A stretch of DNA of 64,000 bases from contig NZ_CP011382.1 in the NCBI RefSeq assembly GCF_000734895.2, positions 496,001 to 560,000 on the forward strand. Direction: 5' to 3'. How positions within the stretch are numbered: the first letter of the stretch is position 1; every line of letters begins with the position of its first letter. Positions 44,518-52,326 of the stretch are shown piece by piece. The stretch is from Calothrix sp. 336/3. Lineage in GTDB: Bacteria; Cyanobacteriota; Cyanobacteriia; Cyanobacteriales; Nostocaceae. The position numbers and the translations under genes were made by a program. The notes under the pieces were generated by a model. The model saw only the letters and a list, made by a program, of their open reading frames with translations, did not search any database and was not told the origin of the DNA.

Positions 44518-45291
44518 ATGAAAAACTTGTTTTATCTCCTAGCCTTGAGTTTTTATACACTTTTCCCTCTCAGCGTGATTGCCCAATCACCCCCCGTCAA
44601 ACCCGTTGTAATTACTCAGAAGAAAGGCAGTAAAAATTACAATCCGCCCCCTCCACCCCCTGGAAATCCTCCTGGAGGCAGGCGCTATGGGGGAGCCAAA
44701 CGTGGCAGTTGTCCAGAAGTAAAACCACCCCTCACAGCCCTTGTACCTATTACTCAAACAGGTTCCGTGAAAAATGTCTGGGGTTTAACTAGTCAGGAAC
44801 GTCCAACATTAATTTTTTATACACCGTATGCTAGTGATTCCGGGTATGCCACAGAGTTGAGTTTCCTAGATGACGAGACAAAAGAACCGATATATGAAAC
44901 AGCGATCGCTCTTCCCTCAAAACCCGGATTAATTAATATTTCCCTTCCCAATACAGTTTCTCCTCTCACAGTAGGTAAACGTTATCGTTGGTACTTCAAT
45001 ATCTATTGTGATCAACAAAAACAATCACCTCCCATCTACGTAGAAGGGGTAATTCTGCGGCAAAATCTCACCCCAGCAGTTATCAATCAACTAAAAACAG
45101 CACCAGCAAACCAAAAATTTGTCATCTATGGGCAAAACGGTTTTTGGTACGATGCTTTAAATTCTCTTGCACAACTACGACAACAGCAACCCAAAGACAA
45201 AACCCTACAAACCCAGTGGCAAGATTTATTAGATGAAGTTGGTTTACTAGAAATAGCCACCCAATCCTTTGAAGAAAAAGCCAAAAAATAA
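44518..45291 (+). CDS. DUF928-family exported protein
   Basis: A 257-residue protein with a signal peptide (M-K-N-L-F-Y-L-L-A-L-S-F-Y-T-L-F, cleavage likely after V-I-A-Q) and a proline/glycine-rich linker (N-P-P-P-P-P-P-G-N-P-P-G-G). The DUF928 domain follows, with G-L-T-S-Q-E-R-P-T-L-I-F-Y-T-P-Y and K-R-Y-R-W-Y-F-N-I-Y-C-D. It is periplasmic, so it could meet the CHASE2 domain of the preceding gene's product. The trio DUF1822, CHASE2-CHAT, DUF928 is recurrent in cyanobacteria. It ends 12 bp from the convergent ABC-F gene. Confidence 0.87.
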   Translation: MKNLFYLLALSFYTLFPLSVIAQSPPVKPVVITQKKGSKNYNPPPPPPGNPPGGRRYGGAKRGSCPEVKPPLTALVPITQTGSVKNVWGLTSQERPTLIFYTPYASDSGYATELSFLDDETKEPIYETAIALPSKPGLINISLPNTVSPLTVGKRYRWYFNIYCDQQKQSPPIYVEGVILRQNLTPAVINQLKTAPANQKFVIYGQNGFWYDALNSLAQLRQQQPKDKTLQTQWQDLLDEVGLLEIATQSFEEKAKK

Positions 45292-45303
45292 TTGTTCAAC
45301 CTT

Positions 45304-47226
45304 CTAAGATTCCATTTCTGCCAACTCTAACCATCTTTCCGTAGCTTTGTCGATATCCTGCTTTAACTTATCTACCTGTTCATACATTTGTTGCACTTGA
45401 CTATAATTTCCTGGAGTCACGTTTGTCATCGCTTTTTCCACTTGCGATTTCTGCATTTCCAATTCCGCAATTTTTACTTCTAACTGTGCAAATTCCTTGC
45501 GCTCCCAGTTAGATAATCTGCGTTTCTTCCTATCTTCACTTTGTGCAGTCGATTTCTCAACCTCTTCAGCTTTTGGCTTTTCCTTCCCGACATTTTCCTG
45601 CTGCTGTCTTTCCGTTTCTGCTTTCTTGTAATCCAAATATATGGAATAGTTGCCAGGATATTGGCGCAATTTACCTCCATCTTCAAAGGCAAAAATTGTA
45701 TCCACCACCCTATCTAAAAAATAGCGATCGTGGGAAACAACAATCACACAACCCGCAAAATCTTCTAAATATTCTTCCAATACAGCCAACGTTTGCACAT
45801 CCAAGTCATTCGTCGGTTCATCTAATATCAAAACATTCGGCGCACCCATCAAAATACGTAACAGAAATAGTCGCCTTTTTTCTCCTCCCGATAATTTATA
45901 AATCGGTGCATACTGCTGATTTCCAGGAAACAAAAATCGCTCCAACATTTGGGAAGCAGTGATTTGTGTACCATCGGCAATTTTGACAAATTCCCCCTCT
46001 TCCTTGATATAATCAATCACGCGCTGATTTTCATTAACAGCAGAGAGTAATTCTTCCGAATGTTGATCAAAATAGCCAATGTGAATTGTCGTTCCAATTT
46101 CCACCTTACCTGTATCCGGCTTTTCCCTACCCGTGATCATATTCATCAGAGTAGACTTACCCACACCGTTACCACCAATAATTCCGATGCGGTCTTCCGG
46201 ATTAAATTCATAGGTAAAATCATTAATTAAAACCCTATCATTATAGGACTTAAAAATATTAGCTAATTCAATAACTTTTTTACCAATGCGCCGACTGACA
46301 GTAGATATTTCCACTTTGCCTTGAGTTTGTTTAAACTCGGTTTCTCGCATTGCTTGCACTCGGTCAATTCTAGCTTTTTGCTTTGTACTTCTGGCTTTTG
46401 GTCCTCGTTTTAACCATTCTAATTCCCTGCGTAAAACACCTTGAAACTTGCGCTGACTACTAGCAGTAGATTCTTCAGCCAGAGCTTTCTTCTCTAAATA
46501 ATAGGAGTAATTGCCCGCATAACTAAAAATTTCTCCCCTATCAATCTCAATAATTCTATTAGTTACCCTATCGAGAAAATATCTATCGTGAGTAATTAAT
46601 AATAAGGCACCTCTATATCTATTTAAATAGCTTTGTAACCACTCCACCGAATCCGCATCCAGGTGGTTTGTCGGCTCATCCATTAATAGTAAATCGGGTT
46701 CAGAAATCAAAGCTGTTGCTAAAGCAATGCGCTTGCGATATCCTCCAGACAAATCACCAACACGGGCATTAAAATCAGTAATACCTAACTTGGAAAGAAT
46801 AATTTTGGCATTAGTCTCCAATTCCCACGCACCGATAGCATCCATTCTTTGCATAACAGAAGAAAGACGCGCCATTAATTGACTATCTTCATGGTGATGA
46901 GCTAATTTATCAGAAATTTCCTCATACTCTCTTACCAGTTGTATCTGTTCACCACTATCGGCAAATACCTGTTCTAAAACGGTATGATTCTCGTCAATAT
47001 CTGGTTGTTGTGGCAAATAGATAATCTTGGCACCAGAGTTAACTAAAATTTGCCCACTATCAATTGGTTCTATTCCTGCTATCATTTTTAACAGGGTAGA
47101 CTTCCCGGAACCATTGGTACCAATTAAACCGACCCTATCATTAGTATCAATACTAAAACTAGCATTTGTGAGTATTTCTTTGATACCAAAGTCTTTCTTG
47201 ACCGATTGGAGATTAATTAAGCTCAT
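45304..47226 (-). CDS. ABC-F family ATPase (Uup/EttA-like)
   Basis: 640 residues with two ABC domains and no membrane segments. Walker A motifs are G-T-N-G-S-G-K-S-T (about 36-44) and G-G-N-G-V-G-K-S-T (about 348-356). ABC signatures are L-S-G-G-Y-R-K-R and L-S-G-G-E-K-R-R. Walker B is L-L-L-M-D-E-P-T-N-H-L-D and V-L-I-L-D-E-P-T-N-D-L-D. A linker rich in K/R (W-L-K-R-G-P-K-A-R-S) separates the domains, and a C-terminal coiled coil (about 560-635) resembles Uup. ABC-F proteins act on ribosomes at the E site; Uup also binds DNA. The exact subfamily is uncertain. Confidence 0.92.
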   Translation of the reverse strand: MSLINLQSVKKDFGIKEILTNASFSIDTNDRVGLIGTNGSGKSTLLKMIAGIEPIDSGQILVNSGAKIIYLPQQPDIDENHTVLEQVFADSGEQIQLVREYEEISDKLAHHHEDSQLMARLSSVMQRMDAIGAWELETNAKIILSKLGITDFNARVGDLSGGYRKRIALATALISEPDLLLMDEPTNHLDADSVEWLQSYLNRYRGALLLITHDRYFLDRVTNRIIEIDRGEIFSYAGNYSYYLEKKALAEESTASSQRKFQGVLRRELEWLKRGPKARSTKQKARIDRVQAMRETEFKQTQGKVEISTVSRRIGKKVIELANIFKSYNDRVLINDFTYEFNPEDRIGIIGGNGVGKSTLMNMITGREKPDTGKVEIGTTIHIGYFDQHSEELLSAVNENQRVIDYIKEEGEFVKIADGTQITASQMLERFLFPGNQQYAPIYKLSGGEKRRLFLLRILMGAPNVLILDEPTNDLDVQTLAVLEEYLEDFAGCVIVVSHDRYFLDRVVDTIFAFEDGGKLRQYPGNYSIYLDYKKAETERQQQENVGKEKPKAEEVEKSTAQSEDRKKRRLSNWERKEFAQLEVKIAELEMQKSQVEKAMTNVTPGNYSQVQQMYEQVDKLKQDIDKATERWLELAEMES

Positions 47227-47335
47227 AGAAATTAGACTATTAGGGAAGATAATAATATTAAGAGACGTGATGAGTCACTCCGTGAGGAGATTTGCTCACA
47301 CGCCTCCATCTTAACTGCTGAGGAATTGACAATAT

Positions 47336-47752
47336 TTAGACAAACAAATCTAGAGGCAAATGTCCGTATAATTCGTTAAATCCACCCTGTCCATAGGATT
47401 GGCAAGATATTAGAACACCTCGATGATGCCCCATATAATAATCTATGGTGCATACCCCATTTTTCCCATTCAATTTGATATACACTGGACCATCAATAGC
47501 AGGTAAGTTGCTGGGTGGTTCATATCCTAAAGCATGGGAGTAGGTTTTCATAGCTTGAATCCCTTCTGCGGCAGTTTCTGCACAAATGCCGAGAATTTGA
47601 TAGTCAGCTAGCTTAGTGACAAATAGAATAGCTTTACGGATGAGAACTTTTTCCGATGGTTTCACAGGTGGTGCGACATCCACACAGTTGAATTTATTGA
47701 GAATTTTCTTAGCTTCTTGTAAGTTAATATCGGTTTGATTGGGGCTAGACAT
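47336..47752 (-). CDS. DUF1824-family protein
   Basis: A 138-residue protein of a family confined mainly to cyanobacteria and plants. Recognisable segments are A-K-K-I-L-N-K-F-N, Q-I-L-G-I-C-A-E-T-A, P-A-I-D-G-P-V-Y-I-K-L-N and Y-Y-M-G-H-H-R-G-V-L-I-S-C-Q-S. The C-terminal G-G-F-N-E-L-Y-G-H-L-P-L-D-L-F is the family's end. Function is unknown and no catalytic set is obvious. It lies between the ABC-F gene and a broken prohibitin gene, on the same strand as both. Confidence 0.85.
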   Translation of the reverse strand: MSSPNQTDINLQEAKKILNKFNCVDVAPPVKPSEKVLIRKAILFVTKLADYQILGICAETAAEGIQAMKTYSHALGYEPPSNLPAIDGPVYIKLNGKNGVCTIDYYMGHHRGVLISCQSYGQGGFNELYGHLPLDLFV

Positions 47753-47816
47753 ATATTTGTTTATTATCTACTAGGTGGACTAGAGGTTGCACGGTCATTC
47801 AGACAGGGAATAGATA

Positions 47817-48041
47817 TCAAACAGAAACTAGTTCTGTATACACATCGACTTGAGAAATGAGTGGCGGCTTGATATGAAAACCTTTTAACAAGGTTCCATC
47901 TGTTGCTTGACCTAACACACTTAGAACCCTTGCTTCACCGAGATTAATCATGATAAAGGAATTTAGGGTCAGAAGCACGAGTATTGCTACTAATACACTA
48001 ATTAATACTTGTTTCCAACTACCTAATTGCGGATTTGTCAA
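47817..48041 (-). pseudogene. N-terminal remnant of a prohibitin/SPFH gene
   Basis: A 74-residue frame starting at TTG 48041 with an excellent purine-rich ribosome site (GAGGAGAGAGGA). It contains one membrane segment (V-L-I-S-V-L-V-A-I-L-V-L-L-T-L) followed by I-N-L-G-E-A-R-V-L-S-V-L-G-Q-A and F-H-I-K-P-P-L-I-S-Q-V-D-V-Y. This is the opening of cyanobacterial prohibitin-family proteins (usually I-N-P-G-x-A-G-V-L), which are about 270 residues long. Here the frame stops just where the SPFH domain would begin, and only 64 bp separate it from the DUF1824 gene, so the rest is deleted. The intact start and ribosome site mean a short membrane peptide may still be made. Confidence 0.7.
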
Positions 48042-48528
48042 TTCCTCTCTCCTCAGGTTGGTGAAACGCTTTTATCGATAGCTGTGGTGATGATGGGGCG
48101 ATCGCCGACTGTGACACCACCAGAAAAACTGGTTTAGGCAATTAAATTTCCTCGCTTTTCCACAAGGGAAAAAGTAATATCCACCTCCGGCAGGAGTCTA
48201 CTAGACTAGGTAAACGAAGATTATCCTCAAATTTGACGCTGCTTGTTTCATCTGAAATCGGCTTGGGGATTTAGTTGTACCGGGGTAAATAGGCATTATT
48301 GTAGACTCTGTTGTCAGTCAAAGAGAAGTTCGTGGGCAGATTGAAACTCCGTCCAACTTCGGACAAGATTCTATCATTGCACGGTTCGTTATGAAAGGTG
48401 TTTCAAGACAATTTTTATGATGTGATGACTAACCCTTCTAGGTGAGAGATAGTAGGGAACAGGGGAAAGGGGGCAGAGGACACGGTAGAGTAATATCAAT
48501 TGTTACTTATCACCCATGACAAAGAACT
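48042..48528. other. Intergenic region between divergent genes
   Basis: No gene supported. A GGCGATCGCC site lies near 48098, and a small hairpin GTCC-AACTTC-GGAC at about 48351-48364 sits in a G/C-richer stretch (48300-48400) that could be a leader or small RNA, but I do not recognise one. Confidence 0.4.
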
Positions 48529-48957
48529 ATGATTTTTCATCAAAATCTGGGAGAATCTTCCGAAAACAAGTGGCGTTATCAAATAGATAAATTTGTCAAG
48601 GAAAATCAAGTAGAATTATCTGCCCTCGCGTGGGGTTTGTGGTTAGCGAATGGTAACAGCTTGGGCACTATTGGTATTGACTTACAACCTCAGCCCCATT
48701 TTGTCTATTGTCCTGGAGATGCTATTGAAAAACTTAATGAAAAAGTTGACAATCGACTCCAAGAGCTATTAGGAATCATTGATAATTATCAGCCAGAAAA
48801 AGAAGTAGTTATGGTAGCAATTGGTCAAGACCAAATTAAACTTATCTACTTTGAACCACAAATATCTCCTACTGATTCTTGGGAACAACAAGGTCAAGAT
48901 TTAGATAGTTTATTAGACCTGTTAGAGGCTAAATTAAGCCAGGAAATTCATTTTTAG
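48529..48957 (+). CDS. CcmS-like protein (probable beta-carboxysome assembly chaperone)
   Basis: A 142-residue soluble protein. The pattern [38 protein letters not shown] and [16 protein letters not shown], ending I-K-L-I-Y-F-E-P, agrees with the cyanobacterial family named CcmS. That family assists assembly of the beta-carboxysome scaffold CcmM. No other ccm gene is nearby. I assign it from memory of the family and am only moderately sure. It is convergent with hisIE and their ends overlap by 4 bp. Confidence 0.55.
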   Translation: MIFHQNLGESSENKWRYQIDKFVKENQVELSALAWGLWLANGNSLGTIGIDLQPQPHFVYCPGDAIEKLNEKVDNRLQELLGIIDNYQPEKEVVMVAIGQDQIKLIYFEPQISPTDSWEQQGQDLDSLLDLLEAKLSQEIHF

Positions 48958-49604
48958 CCCCTGCGTTCTTGTAATTTCCGATACACATCTTTGATATCAA
49001 CTTGGTGATAAGCTAGGGCAACCAAAGTGTGATAGAACAAATCTGCAACTTCTGAGGCGATCGCCGCCTTATCATCATCCTTACACGCCATCACGACTTC
49101 CGCCGATTCTTCACCAATTTTTTTCAAAATTTTGTTATCGCCCCCTGACAATAGCTTGCAGGTATAGGAATTCTCGGAAGGGTTGTCACGGCGATCGCAA
49201 ATCACCCCAAATACCTGAGATAGGGTATCCGCCGGAGGGGGCACAATTTTGCCATCAACCTGGTGAAAACAACTCCTTGCCCCCGTGTGACAAGCAATAT
49301 CTCCCACCTGCTCCACTGTCACCAACAGGGCATCACTATCACAGTCATAACGAATTGCTTGGATTTTCTGAGTATGTCCAGAAGTCCCCCCCTTATGCCA
49401 AAACTCTTGGCGAGAACGGCTCCAAAACCAAGTTTCTCCACTCTCCAAAGTTTTTTGTAAAGACTCCTGGTTCATCCACGCCATCATCAGTACCGTACCA
49501 TCCAGGTAATCTTGAACAATGGCAGGCACTAAACCTTGGTCATTGTAACGAACTTTGTCCACAGGCACAGAATTTTTGAATGCATCAGTTGCAGAAGAAA
49601 ACAT
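48954..49604 (-). CDS. hisIE: Bifunctional histidine biosynthesis protein HisIE
   Basis: About 216 residues from ATG 49604; a GTG 14 codons upstream is also in frame. The N-terminal phosphoribosyl-AMP cyclohydrolase half has [28 protein letters not shown] and zinc ligands around [12 protein letters not shown]. The C-terminal phosphoribosyl-ATP pyrophosphohydrolase half has [10 protein letters not shown] and [10 protein letters not shown]. It catalyses steps 2 and 3 of histidine synthesis. Other his genes are absent, as is common in cyanobacteria where they are scattered. Confidence 0.96.
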   Translation of the reverse strand: MFSSATDAFKNSVPVDKVRYNDQGLVPAIVQDYLDGTVLMMAWMNQESLQKTLESGETWFWSRSRQEFWHKGGTSGHTQKIQAIRYDCDSDALLVTVEQVGDIACHTGARSCFHQVDGKIVPPPADTLSQVFGVICDRRDNPSENSYTCKLLSGGDNKILKKIGEESAEVVMACKDDDKAAIASEVADLFYHTLVALAYHQVDIKDVYRKLQERRG

Positions 49605-49732
49605 ACCAGCTGCTCTAGAAAAGGTGAGAATCGTTCCTGCGTTCACGATACCATGTCTAAATAGGACAACTGGCAGATTTTTTCAGTCTGTTTTTCCCGC
49701 TAAGTTTATTGAGTTTATTTCTTCGTCCAGTT

Positions 49733-49921
49733 TTAAACACCGACGTTTCCATGAACAACAGATTGCATTTTTACCGCACTCAGAGCCACCTTGTGAGCCT
49801 TGGCAGCTTCACCATACCAGTGAATTGCCGAGTTGTAGGCAGCCCGATAAATATCTTGGTATGTCTCAGATAAACGAGTACGAATTTCTAGAGGCAAGTC
49901 TTGATTGGACTTATATAACAT
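49733..49921 (-). CDS. ChaB-like small protein
   Basis: A 62-residue protein. D-L-P-L-E-I-R-T-R-L, then Y-Q-D-I-Y-R-A-A-Y-N-S-A-I and A-H-K-V-A-L-S-A-V-K reproduce the ChaB pattern (DLP-x-x-V-x-x-x-L, Q-x-I-Y-x-x-A-F-N-x-A, A-x-x-x-A-W-x-x-V-K). ChaB was named as a possible cation transport regulator next to ChaA in E. coli, but its biochemical role is not known. It stands alone between hisIE and hemL; the ATG is at 49921. Confidence 0.72.
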   Translation of the reverse strand: MLYKSNQDLPLEIRTRLSETYQDIYRAAYNSAIHWYGEAAKAHKVALSAVKMQSVVHGNVGV

Positions 49922-50026
49922 ATTGTTATTTTCCTGGTTCAGGTAATTTTATACGATAGAAGTTCTAATCAAACTTGACCCCTATCCTAAGACAGAGCTT
50001 TTTATTCCCGAATCTAGGAGAAAACC

Positions 50027-51325
50027 TTGGTAAATACCACAATTAAAACCACAAAATCACAAGAAATCTTCACTGCTGCCCAAAATCTCATGCCCGGTGG
50101 TGTTAGTTCCCCAGTCAGAGCATTTAAATCCGTTGGCGGACAACCGATTGTTTTCGACCGGGTGAATGGTGCTTATATCTGGGATGTAGATGGCAACCAA
50201 TATATTGATTATGTCGGTACCTGGGGTCCAGCGATTTGTGGTCATGCCCATCCCGAAGTAATTGCCGCTCTCCATACAGCCCTAGAAAAGGGGACGAGTT
50301 TCGGCGCACCCTGTGTATTGGAAAATGTTCTGGCAGAAATGGTGATTGATGCCGTTCCCAGCGTTGAAATGGTGAGATTTGTCAACTCCGGTACGGAAGC
50401 TTGTATGTCTGTGCTGCGATTGATGCGAGCTTTTACCCAACGGGATAAAGTGATTAAATTTGAAGGCTGCTACCACGGACACGCGGATATGTTCTTGGTG
50501 AAAGCTGGCTCCGGTGTGGCAACCCTCGGCTTACCTGATTCCCCAGGAGTCCCCAAAAACACTACCAATAGCACCCTGACGGCTCCCTACAACGATTTGG
50601 AAGCTGTTAAGGCGCTTTTTGAACAACACAAAGACGAAATCGCTGGGGTGATTCTAGAGCCAGTTGTGGGTAATGCTGGTTTTATTCCTCCCGATGCTGG
50701 TTTCCTGGAAGGATTGCGGGTACTCACCCAGGAGAATGGTGCGTTATTAGTTTTTGATGAAGTCATGACGGGCTTCCGTATTGCCTATGGTGGTGCCCAG
50801 GAAAAATTTGGTGTCACCCCTGACCTGACTACTATGGGTAAAGTTATTGGTGGTGGTTTACCTGTGGGTGCCTATGGTGGTCGCCGCGATATCATGTCCA
50901 TGGTTGCCCCAGCAGGTCCAATGTACCAAGCCGGAACCCTTTCTGGTAATCCCTTGGCAATGACTGCGGGAATTAAAACCCTGGAATTATTACAAAAACC
51001 TGGTACCTACGAATACCTTGACCAAGTTACCAAGAAACTAGCAAATGGTTTGTTGGCGATCGCCAAGGAAACTGGGCACGAAGTTTGTGGCGGTCAAATT
51101 AGCGGGATGTTTGGCTTCTTCTTCACAGCTGGACCTGTGCATAATTATGAAGATGCCAAGAAAGCTGATACTGCTAAGTTTGGACGTTTCCATCGAGGAA
51201 TGTTAGAACGAGGTGTCTATTTAGCTCCTTCCCAGTTTGAAGCTGGATTTACTTCCATCGCTCACACTGACGAAGATATTAATCGCACCTTGGAAATTGC
51301 CAGAGAAGTTATGGCAGGTCTGTAA
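50027..51325 (+). CDS. hemL: Glutamate-1-semialdehyde 2,1-aminomutase
   Basis: 432 residues starting at TTG 50027 with AGGAG at 50016-50020. This PLP enzyme turns glutamate-1-semialdehyde into 5-aminolevulinate, the start of haem and chlorophyll synthesis. The family opening [11 protein letters not shown] is near residue 24, E-G-C-Y-H-G-H-A-D near 146, D-E-V-M-T-G-F-R near 245, and the PLP lysine in [10 protein letters not shown]. Full-length and intact. It is monocistronic by spacing and followed by a hairpin and repeat array. Confidence 0.98.
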   Translation: MVNTTIKTTKSQEIFTAAQNLMPGGVSSPVRAFKSVGGQPIVFDRVNGAYIWDVDGNQYIDYVGTWGPAICGHAHPEVIAALHTALEKGTSFGAPCVLENVLAEMVIDAVPSVEMVRFVNSGTEACMSVLRLMRAFTQRDKVIKFEGCYHGHADMFLVKAGSGVATLGLPDSPGVPKNTTNSTLTAPYNDLEAVKALFEQHKDEIAGVILEPVVGNAGFIPPDAGFLEGLRVLTQENGALLVFDEVMTGFRIAYGGAQEKFGVTPDLTTMGKVIGGGLPVGAYGGRRDIMSMVAPAGPMYQAGTLSGNPLAMTAGIKTLELLQKPGTYEYLDQVTKKLANGLLAIAKETGHEVCGGQISGMFGFFFTAGPVHNYEDAKKADTAKFGRFHRGMLERGVYLAPSQFEAGFTSIAHTDEDINRTLEIAREVMAGL

Positions 51326-51348
51326 CTCAGATTAGGTGAGAAAATTAG

Positions 51349-51372
51349 GGGACGATCTCTTGCGGTCGTCCC
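51349..51372 (+). terminator. Hairpin downstream of hemL
   Basis: GGGACGA (51349-51355) pairs with TCGTCCC (51366-51372) over a 10-base loop, 24 bp past the hemL stop. No T-run follows, so it may act as a 3' stabiliser or weak terminator. Confidence 0.5.
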
Positions 51373-51388
51373 TAGTACCGCTACGCGG

Positions 51389-51482
51389 AATGCTCCCTTC
51401 GGGAGAGCTAACGCTAACGTAATGCTCCCTGCGGAGGAGCTTCGCTAACGTAATGCTCACTGCGGGAGAGCTACGCTAACGT
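51389..51482. repeat. Three tandem ~31-bp palindromic repeat units
   Basis: Units at 51389-51420, 51421-51451 and 51452-51482 share the form AATGCTCCCTGCGGGAG-AGCTA-CGCTAACGT with small changes. Each carries an internal palindrome (CTCCCTTCGGGAG in unit 1). The same unit occurs inside the MITE-like insert at 58677, so it is a dispersed repeat family. Confidence 0.9.
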
Positions 51483-51612
51483 AATTACTTTGCTGCAAGT
51501 GTTTCAGACATTTGAAATGGGTGGTTTATTTCAGCCACCCTGTACTATTTATGTACTATATTCCGAGGAGAATTAGGTCTGATTCTGGCGATCGGCGAAC
51601 TCAACAAAAACC

Positions 51613-51777
51613 CTATTGGCACCCACAACCATTGTGAGCGCACCCCTTCATAGTTTTGTGACCCTCAGCACAGGCTTCCGAGCAATAGCTTTTACCGCCC
51701 TTTTTAATTGCATCTTCTAGGGAAACGATACATAAACAAGTTGGACAAGCACACTTCATCATTGTGACAGTACTCAT
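51613..51777 (-). CDS. smtA: Bacterial metallothionein (SmtA/BmtA type)
   Basis: A 54-residue protein below common size cut-offs. It has nine cysteines and two histidines in the SmtA order: K-C-A-C-P-T-C-L-C (C9, C11, C14, C16), Y-C-S-E-A-C (C32, C36), G-H (H40), then G-C-A-H-N-G-C-G-C (C46, H48, C51, C53). It contains the S-Y-C zinc-finger-like part of the family. SmtA binds about four zinc ions and buffers zinc or cadmium in the cytoplasm. ATG 51777 has a strong ribosome site (GGGAGG). An SmtB-like operator lies just upstream at 51816-51829; no smtB gene is in the window. Confidence 0.95.
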   Translation of the reverse strand: MSTVTMMKCACPTCLCIVSLEDAIKKGGKSYCSEACAEGHKTMKGCAHNGCGCQ

Positions 51778-51804
51778 AGCTGCCTCCCACTATTACTTGC
51801 CCTA

Positions 51805-51829
51805 ATTATAATGCATGAACAGGTATTCA
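51805..51829 (-). promoter_or_regulatory. smtA promoter with SmtB-type operator
   Basis: TATAAT (minus strand, 51805-51810) lies 28 bp before the smtA start codon. Directly upstream, TGAACA-GG-TATTCA (51816-51829) is an imperfect inverted repeat that closely resembles the ArsR/SmtB operator ATGAACAGTTATTCAG of the Synechococcus smt locus. Repressor binding there would block the promoter and be relieved by zinc. Binding here is inferred from the match. Confidence 0.78.
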
Positions 51830-52326
51830 GTATAAAAGTGTGAAGGTACATTGTCAGAGAATCACTGTTTTCCGCAAAGCAAGTACTACAAAATAGTTGG
51901 TTATCCCATACCGTTCCCTACGACTCTCGAAGTTTTGATAAAGCACCTTGGCTGAATAAAATTTTGTTGGATAATAATCAAAGAATATTTTAATTATCTA
52001 AAAAGAAAAAACAAAATATGAAAAGATGAATAATGATTAAGAAAATAGATAAAGTTTTAGCTGGAATAACTAAATATTCTACCAAGGAAAAATTGCCGGA
52101 TAGGGTTCAAGAAGCAATGAGTAATGAGTAGTGAGATTGATTTACCAGTCAAGGAAACTTTGACTAATTGTAAACTTCTCAGTGCTTTACGTAAGTTTTC
52201 CCAAGCTTTAGCAACTCTTCAAAAGATTTCCAGCAAAAATTACCTGGCATAGTGGAATTTTGATCTAAATAATAGGATTAGCGTACAACGCTACCCGTTA
52301 TTCTTCGTGCAGCGAGTTGACAGCGA
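51830..52326. other. Intergenic region between divergent smtA and kinase genes
   Basis: No gene seen. It holds AATGAGTAATGAGTAGTGAG at about 52116-52135, matching the heptamer-like string at 31577, and otherwise AT-rich sequence. Confidence 0.4.

Noticed and set aside
48300..48400. Structured RNA in the G/C-richer leader with the GTCC-GGAC hairpin
   Set aside because: Only one short stem is visible and no known riboswitch or small-RNA motif could be matched.
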